From the NCBI RefSeq assembly GCF_900100665.1, contig NZ_FNCS01000003.1, forward strand, positions 62,001-126,000: a stretch of 64,000 nt of DNA. Reading direction: 5' to 3'. The number at the start of each line of letters is the position of its first letter. Position 1 is the first letter of the stretch. The stretch is from Pelagibacterium luteolum. Lineage in GTDB: Bacteria > Pseudomonadota > Alphaproteobacteria > Rhizobiales > Devosiaceae. The position numbers were made by a program, and so were the translations under genes. This document shows, piece by piece, positions 1-7,331 of the stretch. Below the pieces are notes generated by a model. It saw nothing but the letters and a program-made list of their open reading frames with translations. It was not told the DNA's origin and ran no database searches.

Positions 1-717
1 GGCGAGAAACGCCGCCCCCATCACCACCACGGCCAGTTCCGGATGCGCAACGAGAAACGCAATCGCGTAGTAGGGATTGAGTGCCGCCAGCACCTCCGGG
101 TTCTCGATCACCTGCCAGAGCCCGGAAATCCCCAGCACCAGGAACCACACCGCAGTGATCGGCCCAAACGCTGCCCCGACCTTCCCGGTCCCGAATTTCT
201 GGACGAGAAACAGCCCGACGATGATCGCCAGTGTGATCGGGATCACGAACCGCGTCAGGTTCGGCGCCACGAGTTCGATACCTTCAACCGCCGAAAGCAC
301 CGAAATCGCCGGCGTCAGCATCGCATCGCCATAAAACAGCGCTGCGCCAAGAACGCCCAGACCGGTGATCCAGAACGGCGCCTTTGTGTAGGTCTTGCGC
401 GCCAGCGCCACGAGAGAGAGCGTACCACCCTCCCCGCCATTATCGGCTCGCGTCACAAACAGCGCGTATTTGACGGCCACCGACAGCGTCAAAATCCAGA
501 CGATCAGCGACAACAGTCCCAGCACCACCATTTCAGGCGGCTGCGCGCCCTCGCTCGCCGCGAGCGCCTCGCGAAACGCGTAGATGGGGCTGGTGCCGAT
601 ATCACCGAACACCACGCCGATTGCACCGATGAGAAGAAGGGGAAATTTGCTGGCTCGATGAGCCGTGTCGGCGGCTTCGTGAGAAGCCGGCACACCGACA
701 CTACTAACCTGCGTCAT
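1..717 (-). CDS. kup: Kup-family potassium uptake permease, 3' part missing (runs off left edge)
   Basis: Inner-membrane K+ uptake permease of the Kup/HAK/KT family, thought to work as a K+/H+ symporter. Translating leftwards from an ATG at 717, residues 34-50 read GVVFGDIGTSPIYAFRE, the family signature. Hydrophobic segments follow, with the conserved ADNGGEGGTLSL block near residue 95 and FYGDAMLTPAISVL shortly after. Only 239 codons are present of roughly 630 in full Kup proteins, so the last two thirds lie outside the window. No partner gene is visible, and Kup genes usually stand alone. The identification is secure from the signature; the start is the first ATG before it and fits the usual short N-terminal extension. 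Confidence 0.93.
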   Translation of the reverse strand, partial: MTQVSSVGVPASHEAADTAHRASKFPLLLIGAIGVVFGDIGTSPIYAFREALAASEGAQPPEMVVLGLLSLIVWILTLSVAVKYALFVTRADNGGEGGTLSLVALARKTYTKAPFWITGLGVLGAALFYGDAMLTPAISVLSAVEGIELVAPNLTRFVIPITLAIIVGLFLVQKFGTGKVGAAFGPITAVWFLVLGISGLWQVIENPEVLAALNPYYAIAFLVAHPELAVVVMGAAFLA

Positions 718-883
718 TTGGAATGCCACTTGGGCTGTTGCAGAAGGCGTGCTCAATTACGCCTGTCCATGCACCTGGTCAAGAACGGCAATATACTGCC
801 AATGCATGGAACGATTGCGCTCACCACACTTTGGACCAATCACCGCAAGAGATTTACACTTTGATTAGCTCGAGAGTCGCCCC

Positions 884-1288
884 ATGAAACTTACAGTTCT
901 TGCCACAATCGCCGCCACCTTCTGCATTGCCCTGCCCGCGACGGCGCAGGATGAGGCGACCTTCGCCCCGGTGGTCGGCGCCTCGCTGACCGAAAAGTTC
1001 TGGGTCGAAGCCGAAGAGGACTCCGGGCGCCCCGGCGCCATGGTCCTTTTCCTTTCGGAAGGCACCATGATGCAGACCTCTTGCTGGGAAGGCTATCGCC
1101 TGTCGAACTGGCAGATGACCGGCGACGAATCGCTGAGCTGGCAGGAAGACACCGTGACAATCGATGCCGATATCGTTGAACTCAACGAAGCCGAACTTGT
1201 CCTCGCCCTCAACCTTGTCGACGATGTCGTCGAACGCCGCTTCACGGTCTCCCCGGTCCCCTATGTCTGCCCCGATATGCCGCGCTAA
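884..1288 (+). CDS. Small exported protein of unknown function
   Basis: 134 residues, not recognised. Residues 1-21 form a clear Sec signal peptide (charged MK start, hydrophobic core, ATAQ before the probable cleavage site), so the mature protein is about 112 residues and periplasmic or secreted. The mature part is acidic and contains two cysteines, in SCWEGYR and near the end in YVCPDMP, which could form a disulfide. It is read away from kup and towards another unknown envelope protein. The pattern of alternating polar and hydrophobic residues suggests a small beta-rich domain, but no function can be assigned. Confidence 0.75.
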   Translation: MKLTVLATIAATFCIALPATAQDEATFAPVVGASLTEKFWVEAEEDSGRPGAMVLFLSEGTMMQTSCWEGYRLSNWQMTGDESLSWQEDTVTIDADIVELNEAELVLALNLVDDVVERRFTVSPVPYVCPDMPR

Positions 1289-1344
1289 ATAACGACCATA
1301 GTCATGGCTGGATCCATTCCCGCGATCCGACCCGAGAAGTCGGC

Positions 1345-1866
1345 CTAGTTCGAAAAATCGCAGATATACTGCGTCCGCCCCTGGAACGTGCCAAACGCCG
1401 CGCTGGCGCCGACGATGTTTTCCGGATCGTCGGCCATCCGCTGGTTGGACGACACCGCCAGCGGCGCAAAAGTGTCGGCCACGCCGATATCCTCGGCATC
1501 GAAAACCACGCTGAACGCGCTGATACCGTTGTCTATGCCCGCAAGGATGAGTAGCCCATCCACCCGATGGCCCTGCCATACTCCATCGACCGGCACAACG
1601 ATCTCGCGGTAGTCGTCATGCACCGCAATCTGCGCTTCGACGAAATGCTCGGCAGCTCCCGGCGGCAGGATATAGGATCCATCGGCCACCAATTGCTCTC
1701 GGAACACAGCGAGGTCGGGGGACATCTCGCACCCTTCGGCCAGCCCGGCCAGCATGGTATCCATCACGAAGGGCTGGTCAGTTTCGGGCGCCAGCCCAAC
1801 CAGCGACAGCGCCGAAAACGCCGTCCCCAACATGAAATCGGTTGCTCCACCGAGCCAGTCCAACAT
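1345..1866 (-). CDS. Unknown protein with hydrophobic N-terminus
   Basis: About 173 residues, not recognised. The ATG at 1866 was chosen over a GTG nine bases upstream because it gives a compact start, but neither has a strong ribosome binding site. Residues 1-25 are hydrophobic without a positively charged start, so this may be a weak signal anchor rather than a cleaved signal peptide. The rest is a mixed, slightly acidic globular sequence. Two cysteines stand far apart, in EGCEMSPDL and near the C-terminus in QYICDFSN. It converges on the exported protein at 884-1288 and lies downstream of the FMN reductase terminator, so it is probably its own transcript. Confidence 0.6.
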   Translation of the reverse strand: MLDWLGGATDFMLGTAFSALSLVGLAPETDQPFVMDTMLAGLAEGCEMSPDLAVFREQLVADGSYILPPGAAEHFVEAQIAVHDDYREIVVPVDGVWQGHRVDGLLILAGIDNGISAFSVVFDAEDIGVADTFAPLAVSSNQRMADDPENIVGASAAFGTFQGRTQYICDFSN

Positions 1867-1934
1867 GGTTAACACCCCGTAAACATCGCACTCGCTCTAA
1901 TCGCCGAGCGTGACCAAACAGCGGCGCGCGGCAC

Positions 1935-1966
1935 AAAAAAAAGGCCGCCCCGATCGGGACGGCCTT
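1935..1966 (-). terminator. Rho-independent terminator of the FMN reductase gene
   Basis: Read on the minus strand, AAGGCCGTCCCGATCGGGGCGGCCTT forms a G+C-rich stem followed by a run of eight T. It lies about 30 bases after the stop codon of the gene at 1995-2600. Confidence 0.9.
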
Positions 1967-1994
1967 GTCGTTCGCTTGGAGGAGAGACGAACGA

Positions 1995-2600
1995 TTATTC
2001 TGCAGCCTGCTTCTGGTCTTCTGCGCGCGCGGTCTTTGTCGCATTCGCCCACCAGGTCAGATTGTTGAACAGATCGTTGAGGCTCGGCTCGATGACAGCT
2101 TCGATGGCCGACATCGGCTCGTTCTTGCCGCCGCCCCAGACGGTGAAGAATTCAGAACCACCGATGTGGACGCCATGGCGCACGGGAACCATCTGCAGTT
2201 CTACGTTGATCAGGCGAAGCTGTTCGATAGCGCGGGCAGCGCCGACCGAACCGTAACCGACATAGGCGGCGGGCTTTTTGACCCACTCGACATAGGCCTG
2301 GTCGATAGCATTCTTGAGCGCGCCGGTGATCGAGCGGTTGTATTCGGCAACGAGGAAGATATAGCCGTCAAATTCGGCGATCTTCTTCTGCCAGGCCACA
2401 GCCTTGGGATCCTGCGTAGGCGCCCACATGTTGGACGCAACTTCGTCGAAGAACGGCAGGTCGAAGTCGCGGAGGTCGACCAGTTCGACGTCGAAATCGC
2501 TGCGGGCCTTGGCCTTCTCGAGCAGCCACTGGGCAGGCTTGTCGGCAAAGCGTGCTTCGCGTGTCGACGAGATGATGATCGCAATCTTTGGCTTGGACAT
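1995..2600 (-). CDS. NAD(P)H-dependent FMN reductase-family flavoprotein
   Basis: A 201-residue cytoplasmic flavodoxin-like oxidoreductase of the NADPH-dependent FMN reductase family (the fold of azoreductases and chromate reductases), expected to bind FMN and reduce small acceptors with NAD(P)H. The N-terminus KIAIIISSTREAR matches the phosphate-binding loop, and residues near 88-102 give EYNRSITGALKNAID, the family's second signature (usually PEYN.S.P..LKNAID). It ends in a hydrophilic tail. A strong terminator follows, and the upstream 260 bases hold no gene, so it is probably monocistronic. The true substrate (quinone, flavin, metal or sulfonate system) cannot be told from sequence. Confidence 0.88.
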   Translation of the reverse strand: MSKPKIAIIISSTREARFADKPAQWLLEKAKARSDFDVELVDLRDFDLPFFDEVASNMWAPTQDPKAVAWQKKIAEFDGYIFLVAEYNRSITGALKNAIDQAYVEWVKKPAAYVGYGSVGAARAIEQLRLINVELQMVPVRHGVHIGGSEFFTVWGGGKNEPMSAIEAVIEPSLNDLFNNLTWWANATKTARAEDQKQAAE

Positions 2601-2860
2601 GACGTGTTCCCTCTGGGGAGTTGGTTACGAACAGTAAGTAGGGCTGAATATGTGACTCTGGCGCAAGACCTCAAGTAGGCACACTGATGTATCCTACTCC
2701 CGCCACAATGCACCTACCCTCTTCCCGCCAATTCACGCGCACGCTAAGATATTGAAAATGCTGATAAATAAGGTCGAACTCGCACACAAAAGCCCATTCG
2801 TTCGGCCATAACGAACAATCAGGACACCACCACGAAACGACAGTGCAGGCGGCCTGACCC

Positions 2861-3604
2861 TTACGCCTGTAGGGCGCCGAGATATTTCCGAACCGCCTCG
2901 GCAAACCCCAGTGTCAGCGCATCGGCTGTGATCGCGTGTCCGATCGACACCTCATCGAGATGTGGCACGGAGGCGACGAAGGCCGGCAGATTGCCCAGCG
3001 TCAGATCGTGGCCCGCATTGATCCCCAAACCGGCGGCATGCGCCGCCCGCGCCGTATCCGCCAGATCGGACAGCGATTGGATCGCCGCATCTGGATTGTC
3101 GAAACACGAGCCATAGGGCCCGGTGTAAAGCTCCACCCGGTCTGCACCGATCGCTTTCGCCGCGGCAATCTGATCGACCCCGGCATCGGGATCGCAAAAC
3201 AGCGCCACCCGCCGATCGTGCGATTTGAGATCGCCTACAACCCGCGTCAGCATTTCGCGATCTGCAATGAAATCCCATCCATGGTCCGACGTCGCCTGCT
3301 CGGGCGCATCTGGCACCAGCGTCACCTGCTGGGGATTGGCTGCAGAGACCAGATCGAGAAACGCTTCGGTCGGATAGCCTTCGATATTGAGTTCCGCCGA
3401 GGAGTATTCCGCCCGCAGCAAATTGACGAGATCGAACACATCGGTCCGCCGGATATGGCGCTCATCGGGCCGCGGATGCACGGTGATCCCCACGGCCCCT
3501 GCGTCCAGCACGATCCGTGCGAGCCCCACAACGCTCGGCCAGGGCAGATTACGGCGATTGCGCAGTTGCGCGACGGCATTGAGATTGACGGAAAGCTGGG
3601 TCAT
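2861..3604 (-). CDS. pdxJ: Pyridoxine 5'-phosphate synthase PdxJ
   Basis: Catalyses the ring-closing last step of the DXP-dependent vitamin B6 pathway, condensing 1-deoxyxylulose 5-phosphate with 3-amino-2-oxopropyl phosphate to pyridoxine 5'-phosphate. The 247-residue length and the blocks [62 protein letters not shown] and [10 protein letters not shown] are all diagnostic of this TIM-barrel enzyme, including the basic and His residues that bind substrate phosphates. It lies downstream of ilvN on the same strand, but 150 bases and a repeat palindrome separate them, so co-transcription is uncertain. Confidence 0.97.
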   Translation of the reverse strand: MTQLSVNLNAVAQLRNRRNLPWPSVVGLARIVLDAGAVGITVHPRPDERHIRRTDVFDLVNLLRAEYSSAELNIEGYPTEAFLDLVSAANPQQVTLVPDAPEQATSDHGWDFIADREMLTRVVGDLKSHDRRVALFCDPDAGVDQIAAAKAIGADRVELYTGPYGSCFDNPDAAIQSLSDLADTARAAHAAGLGINAGHDLTLGNLPAFVASVPHLDEVSIGHAITADALTLGFAEAVRKYLGALQA

Positions 3605-3685
3605 GGGAGGCTATTTACGTGGATGGGCACCAGTGAGTAGCCGAACCGCAGCCCACTTTCCACCCACTATCGCCCCATACAAACC

Positions 3686-3716
3686 GTCACCCCGGAGATT
3701 TATGCCCGGGGTCTGG
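3686..3716. repeat. Interspersed GTCAYCC-type palindrome (copy 1)
   Basis: GTCACCCCGG, a 7-base spacer, then CCCGGGGT: a short hairpin between pdxJ and ilvN. It belongs to the dispersed family described in the findings. Confidence 0.7.
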
Positions 3717-3757
3717 GATCAGCCTCTCTCCGACCCCAAGTCTCTTGAGCCTCGGTA

Positions 3758-4312
3758 TCACATCCCCTCCGGCCCACGTGTAATCGCAGCCAGGCCGGTC
3801 CGCACCACCTCGACGAGCCCCAGCGGTGCCATCAGCGTAATGAACTGGTCGATCTTGGCCGGCTTGCCGGTAATCTCGAACACAAAGCTCTCCGTCGATG
3901 CATCCACCACCTGCGCGCGAAACGCATCGGCCAGCCGCAGCGTCTCCACCCGGTTCTCGCCCTTACCCGCGACCTTGAGCAGCGCCAGCTCCCGCTCCAG
4001 CGACTCGCCCTCGGCGGTCAGATCGTGAACCTTGTGCACCGGCACCAGCCGCTCGAGCTGCAGCTTGATCTGCGCGAGCACTTTCGGCGTCGCCATGGTG
4101 ACGATGGTGATCCGCGAGCGATGCTTGTCATGCTCGGTCTCCGAGACCGTCAGCGAGTCGATGTTATATCCCCGGGCCGAAAACAGCCCCACGACCCTTG
4201 CGAGAACACCCGGCTCGTTATCGACAAGAACCGTCAACGTGTGCCGCTCGGCAGCCTGCGTCTCGGTTGTCAGAAAATACGCCGATCCCGTCGGCTGCAA
4301 ATGTGCGTTCAT
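3758..4312 (-). CDS. ilvN: Acetolactate synthase small (regulatory) subunit
   Basis: Regulatory subunit of acetohydroxyacid synthase, which binds valine for feedback inhibition and activates the catalytic subunit in branched-chain amino-acid synthesis. The protein opens with an ACT domain, HTLTVLVDNEPGVLARVVGLFSARG split by the typical YNIDSLTVS strand, and continues with the C-terminal ALS_ss_C domain (LKVAGKGENR, EITGKPAKIDQF). About 184 residues, slightly longer than E. coli IlvH. The ATG at 4312 was chosen because GGAA lies seven bases upstream; another ATG 24 bases earlier is possible. It follows ilvI on the same strand with a 172-base gap that holds a repeat. Confidence 0.93.
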   Translation of the reverse strand: MNAHLQPTGSAYFLTTETQAAERHTLTVLVDNEPGVLARVVGLFSARGYNIDSLTVSETEHDKHRSRITIVTMATPKVLAQIKLQLERLVPVHKVHDLTAEGESLERELALLKVAGKGENRVETLRLADAFRAQVVDASTESFVFEITGKPAKIDQFITLMAPLGLVEVVRTGLAAITRGPEGM

Positions 4313-4390
4313 GATCTTTTCCAATCCTCTCGGCATCCCTGCGCGTAAGCAACCGGTGAGCCTACCTCAATCTCAATCGTCGGCCTCAAG

Positions 4391-4437
4391 AGCCCCTCTC
4401 CTTCGGTGGGAGAGAGGCTAGGGGTGAGGGGGGCGCA
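4391..4437. repeat. Intergenic palindromic repeat, CCTCTCC type
   Basis: CCTCTCCTTCGGTGGGAGAGG forms a short stem-loop and is followed by GCTAGGGGTGAGGGGGG. This layout (Y-rich arm, hairpin, then GTGAGGGG) recalls small mosaic repeats common between genes in rhizobial genomes. It lies between ilvI and ilvN. Confidence 0.5.
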
Positions 4438-4484
4438 TCGGTAAAACCGATGCGTCGGCTAAGGGCCGAAACCCTGCTCCAGCG

Positions 4485-6263
4485 CTAAACCAGTTGCCGC
4501 CCCTTCTCATCAATGATCGATCCAATATTGGCCGTGTCGGGCAAAATGATCTCGTTATGCGGCTTCCCTGACGGGATCATCGGCAGGCAATTCTCGTCCT
4601 TTTCGACAACCACGTCGAACAGCACCGGGCCGTCATAGTCGAGCATCTCGGCAATCGCCGCATCGAGCTCGGCCGGGTTGTCACACCGCACGCCCTTGGC
4701 CCCATACGCCTCCGCGAGCTTGACGAAATCAGGCAGCGATTCCGAATAGGAATGCGCGTAGCGCGATCCGTGCAGCAGGTCCTGCCACTGCCGAACCATG
4801 CCCATCCGCTCATTGTTGAGAATGAAAATCTTGACCGGCAACCGATACTGGACCGCCGTTGAAATTTCCTGCATCGTCATCTGGACGCTCGCCTCACCGG
4901 CAATGTCGATAACAAGTGCATCGGGATGCGCCACCTGCACGCCGACTGCCGCGGGAAGCCCATAGCCCATGGTCCCCAGCCCGCCCGAAGTCATCCAGCG
5001 ATTGGGCTGGTCGAAATGGAAATGCTGCGCCGCCCACATCTGATGTTGGCCAACCTCGGTCGTGATGTACACGTCCTTGCCCTGCGCCTTGCTCGCCTCA
5101 TACAGACGCTCGATGGCATATTGCGGCTTGATGGTCGTCGTCGAATTCTTGTAGCCGAGCGAATTGACCGCGCGCCACTCATCGATCTGCTCCCACCACG
5201 GCGCAATCGCTTCGGTGCGCGGCTGGTTGGACTTGCTGCGATAGACGCGGACCATCTCCCGCAACACGCGGGCACAGTCGCCAATTATGGGAATATCGAC
5301 CGGCACGACCTTATTGATCGACGAGGGATCGATATCGACGTGAATTTTCCGGCTGCCCGGCGAAAACGCGTCGATCCGCCCGGTGATCCTGTCATCGAAC
5401 CGCGCCCCGATATTGATCATGACGTCGCAATCATGCATCGCGAGATTGGCTTCATAGGTGCCGTGCATGCCCAGCATGCCGAGCCATTGCGGGTTCGACG
5501 CAGGAAACGCGCCCAACCCCATAAGCGTCGAGGTCACCGGAAACCCGGTCAATTCCGCCAGTTCACGCAGCGCTTCGGACGCCTCGGGTCCGGCATTGAT
5601 CACGCCACCGCCGGTGTAAAACACCGGGCGTTCGGCCCGCAGCATCATATCGACAGCCGCCTCGATCGCACCAAGATCGCCGTCCATCTGCGGACGATAG
5701 CTCTGGTGGCGCAGCGTTTCGACATCGGGCTGATAATAATTGCCGAGGGCAAACTGCACGTCTTTGGGAATATCGATCACCACCGGTCCCGGACGCCCTG
5801 TCGTCGCGATCAGAAATGCTTCATGCAACACACGAGGCAAATCCTCGATGCGTTTGACAAGATAATTGTATTTGGTGCAGCTGCGCGTGATGCCAACGGT
5901 GTCGCACTCCTGAAACGCATCCGAACCGATGAGATTGGTCGGGACCTGCGCCGTAATGCAGACCAGCGGGATCGAGTCCATCAACGCATCGGTCAGCCCG
6001 GTCACCGCATTGGTCGCCCCCGGCCCCGAGGTCACCAGAACGACACCGCACTTGCCTGTCGACCGCGCATAGCCCTCTGCCATATGCGTCGCGCCCTGCT
6101 CGTGCCGAACGAGAATGTGCTGGATCTTGTCCTGCTGGAACATCGCGTCATAGATCGGTAGCGCCGCGCCGCCGGGATAACCGAAGATGTGCTCCACCCC
6201 ATTGTCGGTCAGCGCCCTGATCACCATTTCCGCGCCGGTCATCTGTTCGGCCATCTCAGCCAC
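4485..6263 (-). CDS. ilvI: Acetolactate synthase large (catalytic) subunit
   Basis: Thiamine diphosphate-dependent catalytic subunit that joins two pyruvates to acetolactate, or pyruvate and 2-oxobutyrate to acetohydroxybutyrate, for valine, leucine and isoleucine synthesis. The 592 residues show the N-terminal ThDP pyrimidine domain (GVEHIFGYPGGAALPIYDA, with catalytic Glu in VRHEQGATHMAEGYAR), the central domain, and the ThDP pyrophosphate motif GDCARV-to-C-terminal region with WMTSGGLGTMGYGLPAAVG and VIDIAGEASVQM. Translation is followed by ilvN. Expression is probably controlled by the leader peptide and terminator just upstream. The symbol could equally be ilvB; large subunits of this type in alphaproteobacteria are usually called ilvI or ilvB. 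Confidence 0.96.
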   Translation of the reverse strand: MAEMAEQMTGAEMVIRALTDNGVEHIFGYPGGAALPIYDAMFQQDKIQHILVRHEQGATHMAEGYARSTGKCGVVLVTSGPGATNAVTGLTDALMDSIPLVCITAQVPTNLIGSDAFQECDTVGITRSCTKYNYLVKRIEDLPRVLHEAFLIATTGRPGPVVIDIPKDVQFALGNYYQPDVETLRHQSYRPQMDGDLGAIEAAVDMMLRAERPVFYTGGGVINAGPEASEALRELAELTGFPVTSTLMGLGAFPASNPQWLGMLGMHGTYEANLAMHDCDVMINIGARFDDRITGRIDAFSPGSRKIHVDIDPSSINKVVPVDIPIIGDCARVLREMVRVYRSKSNQPRTEAIAPWWEQIDEWRAVNSLGYKNSTTTIKPQYAIERLYEASKAQGKDVYITTEVGQHQMWAAQHFHFDQPNRWMTSGGLGTMGYGLPAAVGVQVAHPDALVIDIAGEASVQMTMQEISTAVQYRLPVKIFILNNERMGMVRQWQDLLHGSRYAHSYSESLPDFVKLAEAYGAKGVRCDNPAELDAAIAEMLDYDGPVLFDVVVEKDENCLPMIPSGKPHNEIILPDTANIGSIIDEKGRQLV

Positions 6264-6290
6264 TCCCTATTCGTCTTCGCATTCAGCCAA

Positions 6291-6314
6291 TAAAAAAGGC
6301 CCCGTTTGGGACCT
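6291..6314 (-). terminator. Attenuator terminator in the ilvI leader
   Basis: Read on the minus strand, AGGTCCC-AAAC-GGGGCCT is a 7-pair stem (one G-T pair) followed directly by six T. It lies between the leader peptide stop and the ilvI start, 28 bases before the ATG, so it can only serve to stop transcription before the structural genes. A second small hairpin, GAGGG-CATAA-CCCTC, sits right at the leader peptide stop codon and may be the pause or antiterminator element. Confidence 0.8.
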
Positions 6315-6351
6315 GGATCAGCGCACCGCATTTCGCACGAGGGTTATGCCC

Positions 6352-6399
6352 TCATGTTGCGATGCGCCTGCGTACTACAAGAATAATTGCCGTCTTCAC
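6352..6399 (-). CDS. ilvL: ilv operon leader peptide MKTAIILVVRRRIAT
   Basis: A 15-codon reading frame with a GTG start at 6399 and TGA stop. Five of the 15 codons in a row are Ile-Ile-Leu-Val-Val, the three end products of the pathway encoded downstream, and a sixth branched residue (Ile) follows. GGAG stands seven bases before the GTG. A terminator lies 38 bases after the stop and ilvI follows. This is the classical arrangement of ribosome-mediated attenuation: when charged branched-chain tRNAs are scarce the ribosome stalls on these codons and the terminator cannot form. The same frame is open for 74 codons upstream, but only the short version has a ribosome binding site and makes sense. 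Confidence 0.85.
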   Translation of the reverse strand: MKTAIILVVRRRIAT

Positions 6400-6700
6400 G
6401 GAAGTTCTCCAAAATTCGTGCACATTCGTACTGCCGGGTACGCCCCCGGTCAAGCCCCTAAGTTCGGGAACTCTCTTAGCGAAGATCACACCGCAGGGCC
6501 CAACCAAGGCCCCCTCGCGCCTTAAGGACGTCTCTTGCGTCGTTCGCCCTGCGACACCCGAGCACGATCGAGCCACCGCTACTCAGTCCTCACACAGCCG
6601 TCATCCCGGCCTTGAGCCGGGACCCAGTATCCTCCGAGCCGATGCATAGCTCGCAGCGCTAACCCCGACATTCCGATCCGAGGCTCGCACCCCAGGAATC
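6400..6700. other. Intergenic stretch upstream of the ilv leader, no gene seen
   Basis: No open frame here has coding character. The stretch should hold the ilv promoter on the minus strand near the leader GTG, though I cannot place a convincing -35/-10 pair. Towards its right end it contains a copy of the dispersed palindrome at 6600. Confidence 0.5.
6600..6632. repeat. Interspersed GTCAYCC-type palindrome (copy 2)
   Basis: GTCATCCCGGC, TTGA-type loop, GCCGGGACCCAGTATCC. Perfect TCCCGGC/GCCGGGA arms. Same family and same flanking CCCAGTAT words as the copy at 8831. Confidence 0.75.
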
Positions 6701-6731
6701 AAAAGAGCCCGTGCGGGAACGGCACGGGCTC
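6701..6731 (-). terminator. Terminator of the glycine-zipper lipoprotein gene
   Basis: On the minus strand GAGCCCGTGC-CGTTCCC-GCACGGGCTC gives a perfect 10-pair stem followed by TTTT, 28 bases after the stop codon of the gene at 6759-7028. Confidence 0.9.
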
Positions 6732-6758
6732 AACTTGAATACGTCCAGTCAGCTCAAC

Positions 6759-7028
6759 TTAGCTGCGTGGGCAGTTATCCTTGTACAGCGTTCCATCCGA
6801 AGCGCGGTAGTAGCACTGGTTCGGCTCACCGGCGACCTGGCCTACGAGAGCGCCAGCCACACCGCCGACCACGCCACCGACAACGGCGCCCTGAACGGAA
6901 CCAGTGGTCACACCACCGATGACAGCACCGGCGCCAGCGCCGATTGCTGCAGTTTCCTGAGTACGTGTACACGCCGAAACCGCCAACAAGGACGTCAGGG
7001 CAAGACCGATAACAAATGCTTTTTTCAT
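6759..7028 (-). CDS. Small outer-membrane-type lipoprotein with glycine zipper
   Basis: 89 residues. A signal peptide ends in the lipobox LAVSAC at residues 15-20, so Cys20 should be lipidated. Residues 30-65 are a glycine zipper (GAGAGAVIGGVTTGSVQGAV continuing with GGVVGGVAGALVG), the pattern of SlyB/OsmB-like and YMGG-type proteins that pack in the outer membrane. A short C-terminal tail carries two cysteines (QCYYRASDGTLYKDNC). It is a single gene with a strong terminator, transcribed away from the MATE gene. The function is not known beyond an envelope role. Confidence 0.85.
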   Translation of the reverse strand: MKKAFVIGLALTSLLAVSACTRTQETAAIGAGAGAVIGGVTTGSVQGAVVGGVVGGVAGALVGQVAGEPNQCYYRASDGTLYKDNCPRS

Positions 7029-7331
7029 CTCTCAAAGCCTCCTGCGACTTAAACTCTAGAGTTCCCTCGCCTTTAAATGCCGCTTTGCGGATTTGGTTCC
7101 ACGACGAGGGCCAATGGCCTACAGATCCCAACCTGAAGCGAATATGAACAACGGCGAGATTTCGTTAACTTTCTCCATTTCGTGAACTTTTTCAAGAGCT
7201 TTGCGGCATTGGCGGAATCTGCTGCACAGCCAGTTTGGGCACGTCGGCACGCTGACAAGCCTTCGATTCGCGTGTATCGAATTCGCCTCGCCTCGAAATT
7301 TTTGCGCGGCGCGGCTTGGGAAGGCCAACAC
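7029..7331. other. Divergent promoter region between lipoprotein and MATE genes
   Basis: 303 bases without a gene, relatively A+T-rich in the middle (around 7140-7190). It must hold the promoters of both divergent genes. I see no repeat, riboswitch or clear operator in it. Confidence 0.5.

Noticed and set aside
6264-6400. T-box or riboswitch before ilvI
   Set aside because: No T-box sequence is present, and the leader peptide with terminator explains the region.
6352-6576. 74-residue protein ahead of ilvI
   Set aside because: Only the last 15 codons have a ribosome site and a meaningful composition (the leader peptide).
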